Below are positions 54,305-64,000 of a stretch of 64,000 nt of DNA, piece after piece (the first letter of the stretch is position 1; each line of letters opens with the position of its first letter). The notes beneath the pieces were generated by a model. It worked only from the letters and a program-made list of their open reading frames with translations. It had not been told where the DNA came from and ran no database searches. A program made the translations under genes and the position numbers. Source of the DNA: Salvia splendens (Eukaryota > Streptophyta > Magnoliopsida > Lamiales > Lamiaceae); contig NC_056033.1 in NCBI RefSeq assembly GCF_004379255.2, positions 23,676,209-23,740,208 of the forward strand, given 5' to 3'.

Positions 54305-57157
54305 AGTTCTGTAGCACCACAAAAATTTCGACTTTTGTTTTCTTTAATGTGGTTGTCGATTTAGAATTTCATTCATGGAATTTAATTTCTATGTGTTTGA
54401 GTTAACAATGTGAGTTTTAATTGTTGTGAGTTATGTGGAATAATGTACTATATTTTCCAATGTGGGAAATTAATTAGATGGGATCATGCATTTTGTTCTA
54501 GCCATTTTATTTGGAAATTTTGGCCCCTTCAAATTATTGGAATTAATATTTTCTTTTTTAGATTTAATTAATTGTTTTGGGATATTTATCCAAATTAAAT
54601 CCAAACCAAATCATCTCTAATTTATTCTACATGATTTTTGACCCTTAGCCTATTCCTTGGAGATTTTCGAAAATCCCCTATTAATTAGGAGGATGAATTA
54701 TTTTTGTAGATTTAATTGGTACATTGTTTAATTTCCTTCTTGAATTTAAAATCCAATTAAATCAAACCATATTTTGTCAAATCCCTCCATATCCTATTTT
54801 AATTAGGATTTGACTCTTTCCTACTTTAAGACCTATAATTTTCGCCCCACATACCTATAAATTTCCTTGGGGAATTAATTTATTTGTGAGGGAGTCTTTT
54901 TCTACAAAATAATTACCAAATTTAAATCCTATACCTATTTTATTGGAGGATTTAAATAATTTCCTTGTTACTCCCTAAATTACACGTCCCCCCTTTTCTA
55001 CACGCCTACTTTCTTTTAAATTGTGGGATTTATTCATTGACCTCTATTATATTCCTCCATGATTATAATTATTTTATTTAAGTGTGGGATTAATCCTAGA
55101 ATATAAAAAGGGAGGAACCCTAACCCTAGCCCCCATTCACACGTTTTTCCTCCCTCTCCCTCTCTCCCACACGCCTCCCTCCCTCTCTTCACCCTCTCCT
55201 GAAATCCTTCACCAATTCCTTGTTCTTGCATCATTTTGGAGTTGGAAACTCAAGATTCATCGAAGAATCGCATCATTCGTCATTCCTACCGATTGTTTTT
55301 GCAAGAGAAAGGTGTACTTGAATCATCTTTCTCATTCTTACCACTGAATCCATGTGTCTTGATCCCCTCATGCATATAGTGAGTGTAGAAATCGTAGACC
55401 TAAAAATTAATCGGTTGGGAATGATGTTTGCATGAGGAAATATGTGTATGCGCGTGTATGTATGTGTGTGTGTGAGTTTGTGGATGATTCATTGGTGAAT
55501 GCTATGTGTAACTATGAGGTCATGGTTGTGAGGTCATTTTTGAAGCATGAATATGTGTTGAAAGTATGAATAGGTATGTGTGGATGAATGATAGACAAAG
55601 CCTAGTTTGTAAATGTTGAGCATGAAAAATGTGGTGTTCGGACAATAGGTTCCGACGAGTGTTTGACCAACCACACGATCTTATTTTGGCACAAATATTC
55701 AACTGATTGAAGTTTTAGGTGTCTTCTGTGTTGTGTCACAATTTCAGCCTCAATTGATGAAAGATGAATTTTTAACGAATTTTTCAATTGAACTGCGCAG
55801 TCGTGCCAGAATTTGTTTTCTCGTCTAGTGAGTTTCATTTTTTATTTGACCGACCTAAAGATGTGATTTTAGTTTGAAATTTTATATGGATAAACCTTGA
55901 TGTGTCTACTGTGTGGTGACCAAATGTTAGGGTCATATGAGGTTGGATGGATTTTTAATGATTTTTACAAAAAGACTGCGTTGTTGTGCCAGATTCTGGT
56001 TTTGTTGAAATGAACTTTGTTGACAAGTTTGAGTGAATTACATGACACAGATGTGAATAAGGAATGTATCCTATGATGTGGTTATGTGTTGCACGTTGAG
56101 GTATGCTTGAGTGTTCGTTTCGTTTAAATTGATGAATGTAGGGATGGGCAATATAAGAAAATGATGGAAGGAACGATAGGGCATGCATGACAAATGTATT
56201 GATGGAAAGACTGATTGTGTTATGGTGTTTACAAGGATTGTGGTGCGTACGTGGGTACAAAGAGCAAAGGTTGAAATAAAGTTGTGAATTGTGTATAAGC
56301 AAGCGAGGTGATCTTTCTTTTACTAAACTCCTTTTACGTTTCAAAATTGTGATATTTGAGTTATAAGGGTGGTTTAAAGTGTTATGTCATGCCATGGTTG
56401 TTTTGATGTTGAGATTGTTGCCGAATGCCTAGTTCGTTTGAGCTTGCTCCGTTAGGCTATAGGGCTATGTGTTAAATGAATTCGGGTCTGAGAAGGGCCG
56501 CAAACCCTATCAGGCTGTGTACACTGGAGGGATCGGGAGCCGTCCTTGCTAGCCAGCCGGTCTCGTGGGCAAATAGTGTGGCCACTCTTTCGTCGCACTG
56601 TGGAAAGATGATGTGATTGTTGGATTGTTGAGAAAGTGGGGAGATTGATTGTCTGGCCAGACTATGAAACTGTTTTTGTGATACTCGATGATATTTCTTA
56701 TTTAAATGTAAAACTCGAGTTCATTGTGGTATGGATGACATAACTGTTATAAAATGTTTTCGGCATTAGCCCACTAAGTATACCAAGTACTCAGCCCTGC
56801 ATATGTTTCTCCTATGTGCAGGTTGAGCGGGATGTTGCGGCGGATGTTGAGTCGAGCTTTAGGAATTCTCGGATGCGTCGTGTCTTCATACATGGGCGTC
56901 ATCCTATGACTCTCCTTTGATACTTGTTTTCCGCTGCCTTATTTGAAACTATTTTTTTTCAGTCTTCCGCATTACTCTATACAGTTTTATGCCACTAAGT
57001 ACTTTGAGACATTTATCCGCTGCTTAACCATTTTGTAGACTAAAACATTTTCTCTTGAAGTTAATTGAGTCTTCATATTAAATGTTCTTTATCGTTTCCC
57101 CATAGTCACGAGTTCCCCGTCTTTACTATCCTTAGTAAGGGCGGTCGTGACAAGTTC
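54305..57157 (+). mobile_element. Large Tekay-like solo LTR in the Athila integrase region
   Basis: 54310 (TGTAGCACCACAAAAATTTC) to 57152 (GGGCGGTCGTGACA), 2843 bp, flanked by AGTTC on both sides (54305-54309, 57153-57157). A TATAAAAAG box at 55099 and a C-rich leader (55130-55200) mark the promoter. The blocks TACTCAGCCCTGCATATGTT and TATGTGCAGGTTGAGC (56790-56825) are shared with the split LTR at 35055-48584. No internal region remains, so it is the product of LTR-LTR recombination. Its many frames of 60-130 codons are not supported as genes. Confidence 0.85.
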
Positions 57158-58178
57158 CATCGGGTGCTAACAACTCAATTGTCCCACTATCATAGATTTT
57201 CTTGATCATATAAGGGCCGGTACATTTTGACTTCAACTTCCCGAGAGAGAGGGAAAGTCTCGAATTATGCAAGTGTGAGCTCCCTTGGACTAATCATTCT
57301 ATCATGGTAGGCTTTCATTCTCTCTTTGTAAGTAGACGAGCCAAGGCACACAGAGATCCACAGCGGAAGCCGATTCCTAACATGCGCGAGGAAGCTGAAT
57401 CATAGGCTTCCATCCAAAATTCATCCATCTCATCAAGAAAATGAGCATCTCTTCTCCAATCTTGTGGAAATATTGATTTAGTTTCTTCACCGCCCAAAAC
57501 GACCTATATTCCAACTAATTGATAAGGAGACATACCTATAGGAGATTTGTATGTAGTACGATATGCCCACAATGCATCATCCAACCGTAGTGCCCACTCC
57601 TTCCTATTTGTGCCCATAGTCTTCTGCAGAACGGACTTTATTTCCCTATTTGCAAGCTCAGTTTGTCCATTATCTTGAGGGTGGTATGGTGAAGTGATCG
57701 ATGCTTGACTCCATATTTAACCAACACATTGTCCAGCCATCTATTGTTGAAGTGAGAGCCTCCATCGCTAATTAGTGCACGGGGTGTGCCAAATGTACTA
57801 AAAATATTTTTCCTTACAAAAGCAGTCACAAAATCATTAGTTTTGGTAGGAATTCCTTCCACCCATTAAGAGACATATTAAACAGCAAGTAAAATATACT
57901 AATACTCCCCCGATTTTGGGAATGGTCCCATAAAATCTATCTCCCAAACATCAAATAATTCTACCTCAATGATGGTGTTCATGGGCATCTCCTTCCTTTT
58001 GGATATTCCGCCAGTACGTTGACACTCATTGCATTGCATGAATCTTCTATAGAACTCTGCATATCCCAGAAAACTTCTCACTACCTTTTCATTTGACGGA
58101 GGTATCAATTTCTCAATGGCGACAATCTTGGCTCTATCTACTTCCAACCCCGCAGAAGATACTTTGTGACCAAGAACT
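57157..58178 (-). pseudogene. Athila pol fragment: RT end fused to integrase
   Basis: On the minus strand IVLGHKVSSAGLEVDRAKIV and RSFLGYAEFYRRFM are the end of RT; the next residues, QCNECQRTGGISKRKEMP and DVWEIDFMGPFPKSGEY, are the integrase finger and first Asp block. RNase H and the front of integrase are therefore deleted at the YRRFM/QCNEC junction (about 58030). Further on come MEGIPTKTNDFVTAFVRKNI, FGTPRALISDGGSHFNNRWL and, past frameshifts, the C-terminal KLKSKCTGPYMIKKIYDSG. Not functional. Confidence 0.75.
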
Positions 58179-59733
58179 ATACTGATACGAAATTTTGTTT
58201 AATGTTGATAGAAATTTTCATTTTGTGTTGATAGAAATTCATTTAATTTCGTTTTGTGTTAATAGAAATTTTCATAGTTTTTGGATCATTCCTAGCGGCC
58301 GATGGCGCTTGCGCAGCAGTCAACTGGCGACTCACTGGTACAGTTCTGACTCTTCGCTAGCGACCGCTGGGACACTCCCAGCGGTCGGCTAGCCCTTCAA
58401 CCGCATTCCGGCCACAAATTTTTCGACTTTTATTTAATTTTTGTCATGTCCAGCCTTCGGGCGAAATTTCAAGGTATCTTTACTGTTTTTGTAGATTACT
58501 CACGTCCCAACCGATTCTACAAACTTATTCTACACTCAGTTTTGAATAAATATAGGGGGATGACGTGGTGGACCATGAGTTTGGGATTTTTTTTTTATTT
58601 TCTTTTTATTTTAAAAGAACCTGAAGGTGAACTTAGAAACACGCATGTATAGGGACACATTAGACTGAGTTGCCAATGATATTAAGTTCTTATCATCTTT
58701 GATTAAGTATGGCTTAACGTGTTGATTTGATGGTTTGGTGAAAATATGCATAATTAGTGAATTGCTTGTTCGCCTTATTCATGCTTATTCCTAGTGAGAT
58801 TTGAGCCTAAATTCTTTCTTGTGTGTGCATGTATATGTTTCTAGAACTTGCTCATCGTCTGCCTAAGTATACATAGTGTTTAAGTTGATAAGGGAAGATG
58901 TTAGGCCATCTTTTCATAGCCTACTTTTATATCCAAAATTTTTGAACCCTTTCAAAATCTCTTTTACCCTTTGGAGCCAAATTTGAGCCATTAACTCTAT
59001 TTTTTGGAAGCATATATTAATGGGGACAATAGTATTTTATTTTGTAACGGAATTGGAGAGATAATGGGGAAACAATGAGAAGTGGAAAAAGTAGTGTGCT
59101 TAAATGAAAAAGTGCAAGTTGTGGAATAGAAAATTTCAATGTGTGCTTGATCTAGAAAAAAAGTCTATAGTATAAAAAAAAGAAAGGGAAAAGAAAGAAA
59201 GGTTGTGTAGAAAAAGAAAGAAAATTAAATGATTGGAACAGTGAGTTGAAGTTAGAATAAATGTCAAAAAGTGTCTCGGATTTGAAAGAACAAAAAAGTG
59301 GAGTCTATTTTACTATACTTGAAATTTTTTATTTTTAGTCACTTTTAGTTAAATATTCCTCACCTACTATTACAACAAAAAACAAAGACTTTGATTCTTA
59401 ATCACATCTAGTAGAAGAGGGATTAGTCTATGGTAAACTTTGCATGATGTATGATTTGAGTGCGGATACACATTGTCATATACACTTTGAGAGTGAGAGA
59501 TAATTACACTTCCCATCTTTGGAAGTTTGCCCACTTGTGAGTGCATGAATTCAAGGTGATGTACGAGTTAGTAATGAAAGTGCATTAATAAGCCTTGCTT
59601 GATTTGATTGGGTTAATTCTTGCTTAATCTATTTCTTCCATATTTTGAGGCAATTACGACATTTAGTCCTTATGCAATCCGTGCATCTATTTATGTTTTG
59701 TTTTAAGTTTTGTTTGAGGACAAACAAAGAGTT

Positions 59734-59747
59734 AAGTTTGGGGGAGT
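59734..59747 (+). other. Athila polypurine tract
   Basis: AAGTTTGGGGGAGT directly before TGATACGC. Confidence 0.8.
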
Positions 59748-61009
59748 TGATACGCACGGATTTTGCAATGTTTTAAAGCCATTATTTGGTCCATTTTGAG
59801 TGTCAAAGTTGCATTACATGCCCATTATTTGCATATTTTATCTATTTTGACGTGTTTTGTGATAAATGTGTAAAATAGATCCTAAGAAGATAGTAAAAAG
59901 TCGAGGATGGAAATATGGAGTATTCGGACCAGCCAGCGGACCGCTGCATCTCAACTAGCGACCGCAGGCCACCATCGACCGCTGCTCCTGTAGCGGTTCG
60001 CTTTGAAAAATTAGAGCTAAAAAGATAAACACGCCCAGGGACCATTGGGAAGTGCGCAACGACCGCTGAGTTAGATCCAGTAACTACGGATTGATTGCCA
60101 GTGACCGCTGAAATAAGTGTAGCGACCGCTGATCGAGAGACAGAAGCTACCAGATGATTTGCAGTGATTGCTGAACAAAGTGCAGCGTTCCGCTGAGAAA
60201 ATGCAGCGCACAGAAATTGTCCTATTTTCTCACCAAGACTTACCATATTGTGCTGTAGATTTCCCACATTGTGGGATTCAACTTTGAGGCTATAAATACG
60301 CTCGAGCTTCATCAAAGGAACATTTTTTTGTATAATTTCCAGTGCATAATATTTGAGCGTTCCTTCCACTGTTTATCAAATCCAAGGTGTTTAAAGTGTG
60401 GAATCAAGAGAAGATCAAGACTACAAAATTCAACCTTTGGGTTCTATTGCTTTAGTTTTTATGTTTTCTATGATGATCTATTGACTTGTAACATAATCGT
60501 GAGAGGAGGTTTGCAAGTTAGAAGAACTTAGTTGACGTTACAATTAGCTTCCCTTAAAACGACACTGTTAATTAAGAGCGGGAACATTAGGAGTCTTAGG
60601 AGCTTTTAGGAGTTACAAATCTAGGATTGACGCTCCTAGTGTATGTAATCTACTTTGTGCTGCATGGACAATATTTGTGTGACTTGTTCTAGTAAAGTAT
60701 GAATTGTGCTAGGGTGGTGTAGTTGGAACTTGTATAAGCCATAATTGTGAAAGTACATTCCTGAAATTCTCTTATCTCATCTGATTTTTCTCTATGATTT
60801 TATATGCATCTATTTACTTGCTTTCTTTGTTTTTACAAATTTACTTTCAAAAATCCAAAAACTTTTGTTGTCTAAACAGTAGAAGAAGCCCAGTAGTAAA
60901 CAATTTGTAATCATTTTCCCTATGTTCGATATTCGGTACTGACCTTTAGCTATACTATATATACTTTGTATACTTGCAGGTTTATTTAGTGTTTATAAAA
61001 AGTGCATCA
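59748..61009 (+). repeat. Athila 3' LTR, complete
   Basis: TGATACGCACGG to AAGTGCATCA, 1262 bp, the reverse of the LTR at 15873-17265. TATAAATA at 60291-60298 is the LTR promoter box. AGCGACCGCTG-type motifs cluster at 59930-60210. Confidence 0.8.
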
Positions 61010-61090
61010 TGCACAGCGACCGCTGAGTTAGATACGGTAGCTACAGAGTGATTACCAGTGACCGCTGAAACTAAGTGCTAATAAAAATTA
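61010..61090 (+). repeat. Partial second copy of the LTR palindrome block and LTR end
   Basis: CAGCGACCGCTGAGTTAGAT and ACCAGTGACCGCTGAAA repeat 60060-60110, followed directly by AGTGCTAATAAAAATTACATCA, which resembles the LTR end. It looks like an internally deleted copy of the LTR joined to the first. Confidence 0.6.
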
Positions 61091-61549
61091 CATCAGCTAG
61101 ATACACCTAACTTTTAGTTGAGTGTTCGAAGATTTCACACTTCGGGCATATCTTGGGCATAATTGATGGATCAAACCATGTTGATCCATATCACTATTAT
61201 TATAGAGTACGTAGCGATATAAAAGGGTATTTTGATTCTAATATCACGAACATTCGATGAATTCTAGAATTTTTTTACAAACTTAAACTTAGTGATAAAA
61301 ATCATGAGCTTTGAAATTGCTCCTGATTTCCCACCCATGATGTACCCATTGATATCTACTATGACATGGCATTTATCACCCATGATGTACCCATTGATAT
61401 CTACTATGACATGGCATTTATCAATTGTGACATGCCCTAATCACTCCTTACTTAGACATTGTGTGGCATAATTGCCGTGACATGGAAAAATTAAAAGAAA
61501 AAAATTAAACTACAGAACTGAAATAAAAACAAGAACCAAAAAAGATACA
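61091..61549. other. No gene; contains a 45-bp duplication
   Basis: AT-rich. CACCCATGATGTACCCATTG with its following 25 bp is repeated in tandem at 61332-61376 and 61377-61421. Confidence 0.6.
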
Positions 61550-61822
61550 TAATCCTTCTCATAAAAATATGTGTATTTTTCATTTCCGTCCATCCCATAA
61601 AAATATGGGTCTTCCATTTACGGAATGTTATCTCAATTCATTACCTCTATACATGAAGTGATTTACAACTTATATCACCATCAAACACTAATAATAATGT
61701 GAGTCTCACTATCTATTAACACTACTTTAATTGTCTTTCTCTTTTATACTCTTACTTTACCAATTTTGTTTTAATTCTCATGTCATATCATATGCGCATA
61801 TTTTTATGGGACTGATGGAGTA
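61550..61822. mobile_element. Stowaway-like MITE
   Basis: Left end near 61552 (ATCCTTCTCATAAAAATATG), right end GCGCATATTTTTATGGGACT then GATGGAG at 61820, flanked by TA. CATCCCATAAAAATATGGGT near 61590 repeats the terminal motif internally. Confidence 0.6.
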
Positions 61823-61862
61823 TATCTTTCATTCTAATATTTGTTTTTCTCTCTTACTCTCT

Positions 61863-62076
61863 TACTTCCTTGTCACATTCAAGATGTTCATATTTCCTTT
61901 TTAGTTTATCTCACTCAAGATGTTCACTTTCCATATTTGTAAACAAAATCCTCTCTCTTATCTCCTCGTTAAATTATTCAATCCCCTTTATCACTCTACT
62001 TTATCATACTCATCTACTCCACCTAAAATACCGTATCATTCAAGAATATGGACATCTTGAATGGGACGAGGGAGTA
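61863..62076. mobile_element. Stowaway-like MITE
   Basis: CTTCCTTGTCACATTCAAGA at 61865 and TCTTGAATGGGACGAGGGAG ending at 62074 are inverted, flanked by TA. The motif CACTCAAGATGTTCA recurs at 61911. Confidence 0.7.
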
Positions 62077-62624
62077 TATACTTTCTTCTTTTATCGGCTT
62101 TGGCGACGACAACGTCGTTTCAATCCATTCCTCCGTGGGCCCAATTAAGGGAAATTGGTATTGCGACAAAATTGACGTTAGATCCCTGCCTTAAGCGGGC
62201 ACCAAACTGCGCCATGAAGTCACTATGCAACTTCAACCATCATTCTCTGATTTGAATACCACGATCAGACTATTTCCACTTCTTTTGAACAAAAAATCCT
62301 CTTTGTTAAATTGTTGATCTGAAATCTATTTTATAACAAACTTTGGATCCATACACCAAAGAGCCCTCAATCTGCCATACCAAATTTCCAGTCTGATTCT
62401 TCTGCACCGACCATATCATGAAGAAATTGACACTGCCATACACATTTCCAGTCAATTTTACAATCTTGCGTTAATTTTTATGCCAAAATTGGTTTGGATC
62501 AAAATAATTTATGGCCATATATCAATTTTACAATCTGGCGTTGGTTTTTATGCCAAAATTGGTTTGGATCAAATAATTTATGGCCATATATTAATTTTAT
62601 GTTCAGGGTGGGTTGGCCTTAGAG
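62077..62624. other. No gene; contains a 70-bp tandem duplication
   Basis: TCAATTTTACAATCTTGCGT with the following 50 bp is repeated at about 62452-62521 and 62522-62590. A short frame (62061-62255) starts in the MITE and has no recognisable features. Confidence 0.55.
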
Positions 62625-62849
62625 TAAGAGCACGAATGTGAGCCCGGACCCACATTTATTACTTTTTTACTCTATGTTCTTCCCCCCGAGTACAACACCC
62701 ACATTTATGTTCTTCCTCAAGGACGTGCTCAATGGTCTCACCATTCTATTATTTAATTTAAATACTTCAATTACTAAAACATTTCCACAATATTAAAATA
62801 CATTAAAAATATCTGATACCATTACAAATTACTAAAAAATTAAAAATTA

Positions 62850-62990
62850 CATAAATAAAATCCTAAAAAGTAAAAATTACATAATTAAAATCCTAAAAAT
62901 AAAAAATCACATAATTAAAATCCTAAAAATAAAAAATCACATAATTAAAATCCTAAAAAATAAAAAATACATAATTAAAGGCTAAAAAAT
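62850..62990. repeat. 30-bp AT-rich tandem array, about five copies
   Basis: Unit ATAATTAAAATCCTAAAAAT plus AAAAAATCAC, nearly identical copies. It is adjacent to the 3' end of the minus-strand ORF1-type gene. Confidence 0.85.
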
Positions 62991-63003
62991 ACCCCGTGGA
63001 AGA

Positions 63004-64000
63004 CTATTCCTCTGGCCCTATCCCCAATGTTCTTCGGAGACCCCGTATCATTGCCAAATGTGAATCAAGTTGCTCGGGGTCATATTTGACCTATCGGCCA
63101 AATTGAGTTGGGCCAAAAGGGTCCACAACGAGTTGGTGGGGGTTGAGGTGACACAAAAGGTGCGGGAACAGGGGCGGATGGAGTCGCGGTGTGACGGCGG
63201 TTGGCCGTCGCCTTCTTCCTTCCTTGCGGCCGGCGTTGGGAACTACTTGGGCCGACGTCGGGGCTATCCAAGTTAGCTCCGGCAAGCTGGCTAGCCACCT
63301 CATCCTCGCCGGCGTCGGATAGGGATACCGACCTCGACCGTTTGCTGGAGGAGCTGGAGGAGGATGATACGCCTCCCATATACTTCAGATGCACATGCAC
63401 CTCCTGCCAAGCACTGATGTACTTGAACGGTTTGTAATTTAGGGATTGGTAGGTCGCCAAGGCGGCACTGATGATGTCGAGCTCGCTCCTGCCGCTCCCC
63501 GCCGACAGCTCTTCCTGGAGGTAATACACTTGGAACTTTTGGATTTCTTCGTTGGCTCTGAATATGGCATTGCGCACCATACTCTCATTGCGTTCGATGG
63601 TTCCAGCCGGGCGGTTTTCATTGTACCGGCGAGAGACGCGCCACCAAAACCTATCCCCGCTTTGGTTCGTGCCTATCTCCGGATCTTCGGAGATAATCAA
63701 ATAGGCTTTAAATAATTGATCCATCTCCACTGGAGTGTACGGGGTGCGGACACCACGAGGAGTAGGAGTAGGAGTAGGAAGAGGAGGAGTTTGAGAGTTG
63801 TCGCTCCCTCCCGATATGGGTTCGGGTGCCCACCCGTATCGCCCATCGGGGGTATATTGGTCGTCCACCGGGAAAGGCCGGTAGCCACCCGGAACTTGAG
63901 AACCTTGGGTTTGAGGAGGGGCCGAAAATTGCATTTCCGGACAAGGGAATGGTTGTGAGCCGAACCATTCGTGGTTCCAACCGCGGGAGTCGGAGGGGTC
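63004..64000 (-). pseudogene. Harbinger ORF1-type (Myb/trihelix-like) protein, partial at window edge, frameshifted end
   Basis: The frame is open to the window edge (GWNHEWFGSQPFPCP before MQFSAPPQTQ), so the start is outside. Core: RTPYTPVEMDQLFKAYLIIS, EDPEIGTNQSGDRFWWRVSR, RYNENRPAGTIERNESMVRN, EEIQKFQVYYLQEEL, LATYQSLNYKPFKYISAWQE, the usual plant Harbinger ORF1 with a Myb-like helix set and a Ser-rich linker, then a basic RRPQGRKKATANRR stretch. Near 63120 the frame shifts; the expected end, LWTLLAQLNLADRSNMTP then HLAMIRGLRRTLGIGPEE, is found in other frames and stops at 63004. So at least two indels break the C-terminus. Confidence 0.7.

Larger units (their letters stand above)
53710..58178 (-). 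mobile_element. Athila remnant, minus strand, with internal pol deletion
   Basis: From right to left: RT end and integrase (58178-57153), then, after the solo LTR, the integrase-to-3' region (54309-54160) and the 3' non-coding region (54160-53710). The last part matches 9830-10100 (GGGACGTGAGTAA, GTCCACCAC) and the motif GGGTTGCCTTCCAACAAGCA matches 13110. No LTR follows; the end at 53710 abuts an unrelated LTR. Confidence 0.7.
58195..61009 (+). mobile_element. Athila 3' end, plus strand, facing the minus-strand remnant
   Basis: 3' non-coding region (58270-59733) homologous in reverse to 8735-10330, polypurine tract (59734-59747) and LTR (59748-61009). It begins abruptly near 58195 next to the RT end of the opposite-strand remnant. 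GATAGAAATTTTCATTTTGT-like words are repeated three times at 58198-58275. It carries no coding region. Confidence 0.75.
62625..64000. mobile_element. PIF/Harbinger-type element, left part only
   Basis: TAA (62625-62627) followed by GAGCACGAATGTGAGCCCGG is a Harbinger-like terminus. It is followed by an AT-rich tandem repeat and a minus-strand ORF1-type gene. The other end lies beyond the window, so it is incomplete here; a transposase is not visible. Confidence 0.6.

Noticed and set aside
55034..56344. Genes in the large solo LTR
   Set aside because: Frames are Pro/Ser- or Arg/Gly-rich products of the C-rich leader, with no domain, and the region is an LTR.

Overview
The window reads as nuclear DNA of a higher plant, most likely a eudicot: AT-rich intergenic sequence, introns with GT/AG borders, plant-only families (PORR-domain organelle splicing factor, NIN-like/RWP-RK protein, ERD7-type senescence protein) and a dense load of plant LTR retrotransposons, Stowaway and PIF/Harbinger DNA transposons. 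The Harbinger ORF1 and Athila types recall Lamiales genomes, but that is a guess from memory. Only one host gene looks intact, the PORR/WTF1-like gene at 5113-6582 (minus). An NLP-like gene (2623-4386) is broken by two frameshifts and internal deletions, and an ERD7-like fragment survives at 28741-28881.

Layout. 1-7500: gene-containing part (possible prenyl-synthase relic, a (TA)n-headed minisatellite, Stowaway MITEs, NLP pseudogene, WTF1-like gene with a probable 5' leader). 7513-17265: Athila-type Ty3 element on the minus strand (5' LTR 15873-17265, tRNA-Asp-type PBS, broken gag-protease, no RT/RNaseH/integrase, intact ATHILA ORF-1-type protein, 3' LTR truncated on its outer side). 18500-26430: pol-less Ty1/copia derivative (TR-GAG-like) with LTRs ending at 20138 and 26430; it contains a nested pair of Stowaway MITEs and a 1.34-kb solo LTR. 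26430-34000: mosaic of small foldback elements separated by (TA)n tracts, a 44-bp tandem array, the ERD7 fragment and an unrecognised TACATTATT-rich stretch. 33926-35054: 5' end of another Athila-like element (minus). 35055-48584: Tekay-like LTR split by a very young Tat-lineage Ty3 element (35980-46512; LTRs differ at 1 of 593 positions; TSD CCCAC) and by a tRNA-derived SINE with a 15-bp TSD. 48630-53709: LTR remnant split by a complete PIF/Harbinger element (49649-53350, TSD TAA). 53710-61009: two Athila fragments facing each other, one holding a 2.84-kb solo LTR (54310-57152, TSD AGTTC). 61100-64000: Stowaway MITEs, short tandem repeats and the edge of a second Harbinger element with an ORF1-type protein running off the window.

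The most interesting unit is the Tat element. Its gag-protease and RT reading frames are the same and are separated by one UAG followed by CAA UCA, which fits the tobamovirus-type readthrough context. Its first RNase H lacks the usual first aspartate, and a second RNase H follows. Downstream of integrase, on the opposite strand, four exons join in perfect phase into an 846-codon frame whose N-terminal domain resembles the plant family called putative gypsy type transposon. Around it, GC-rich palindromes inside AT-rich LTRs and the repeated association of foldback elements with (TA)n tracts are the other unexplained patterns. All calls are by eye; no database search was run.
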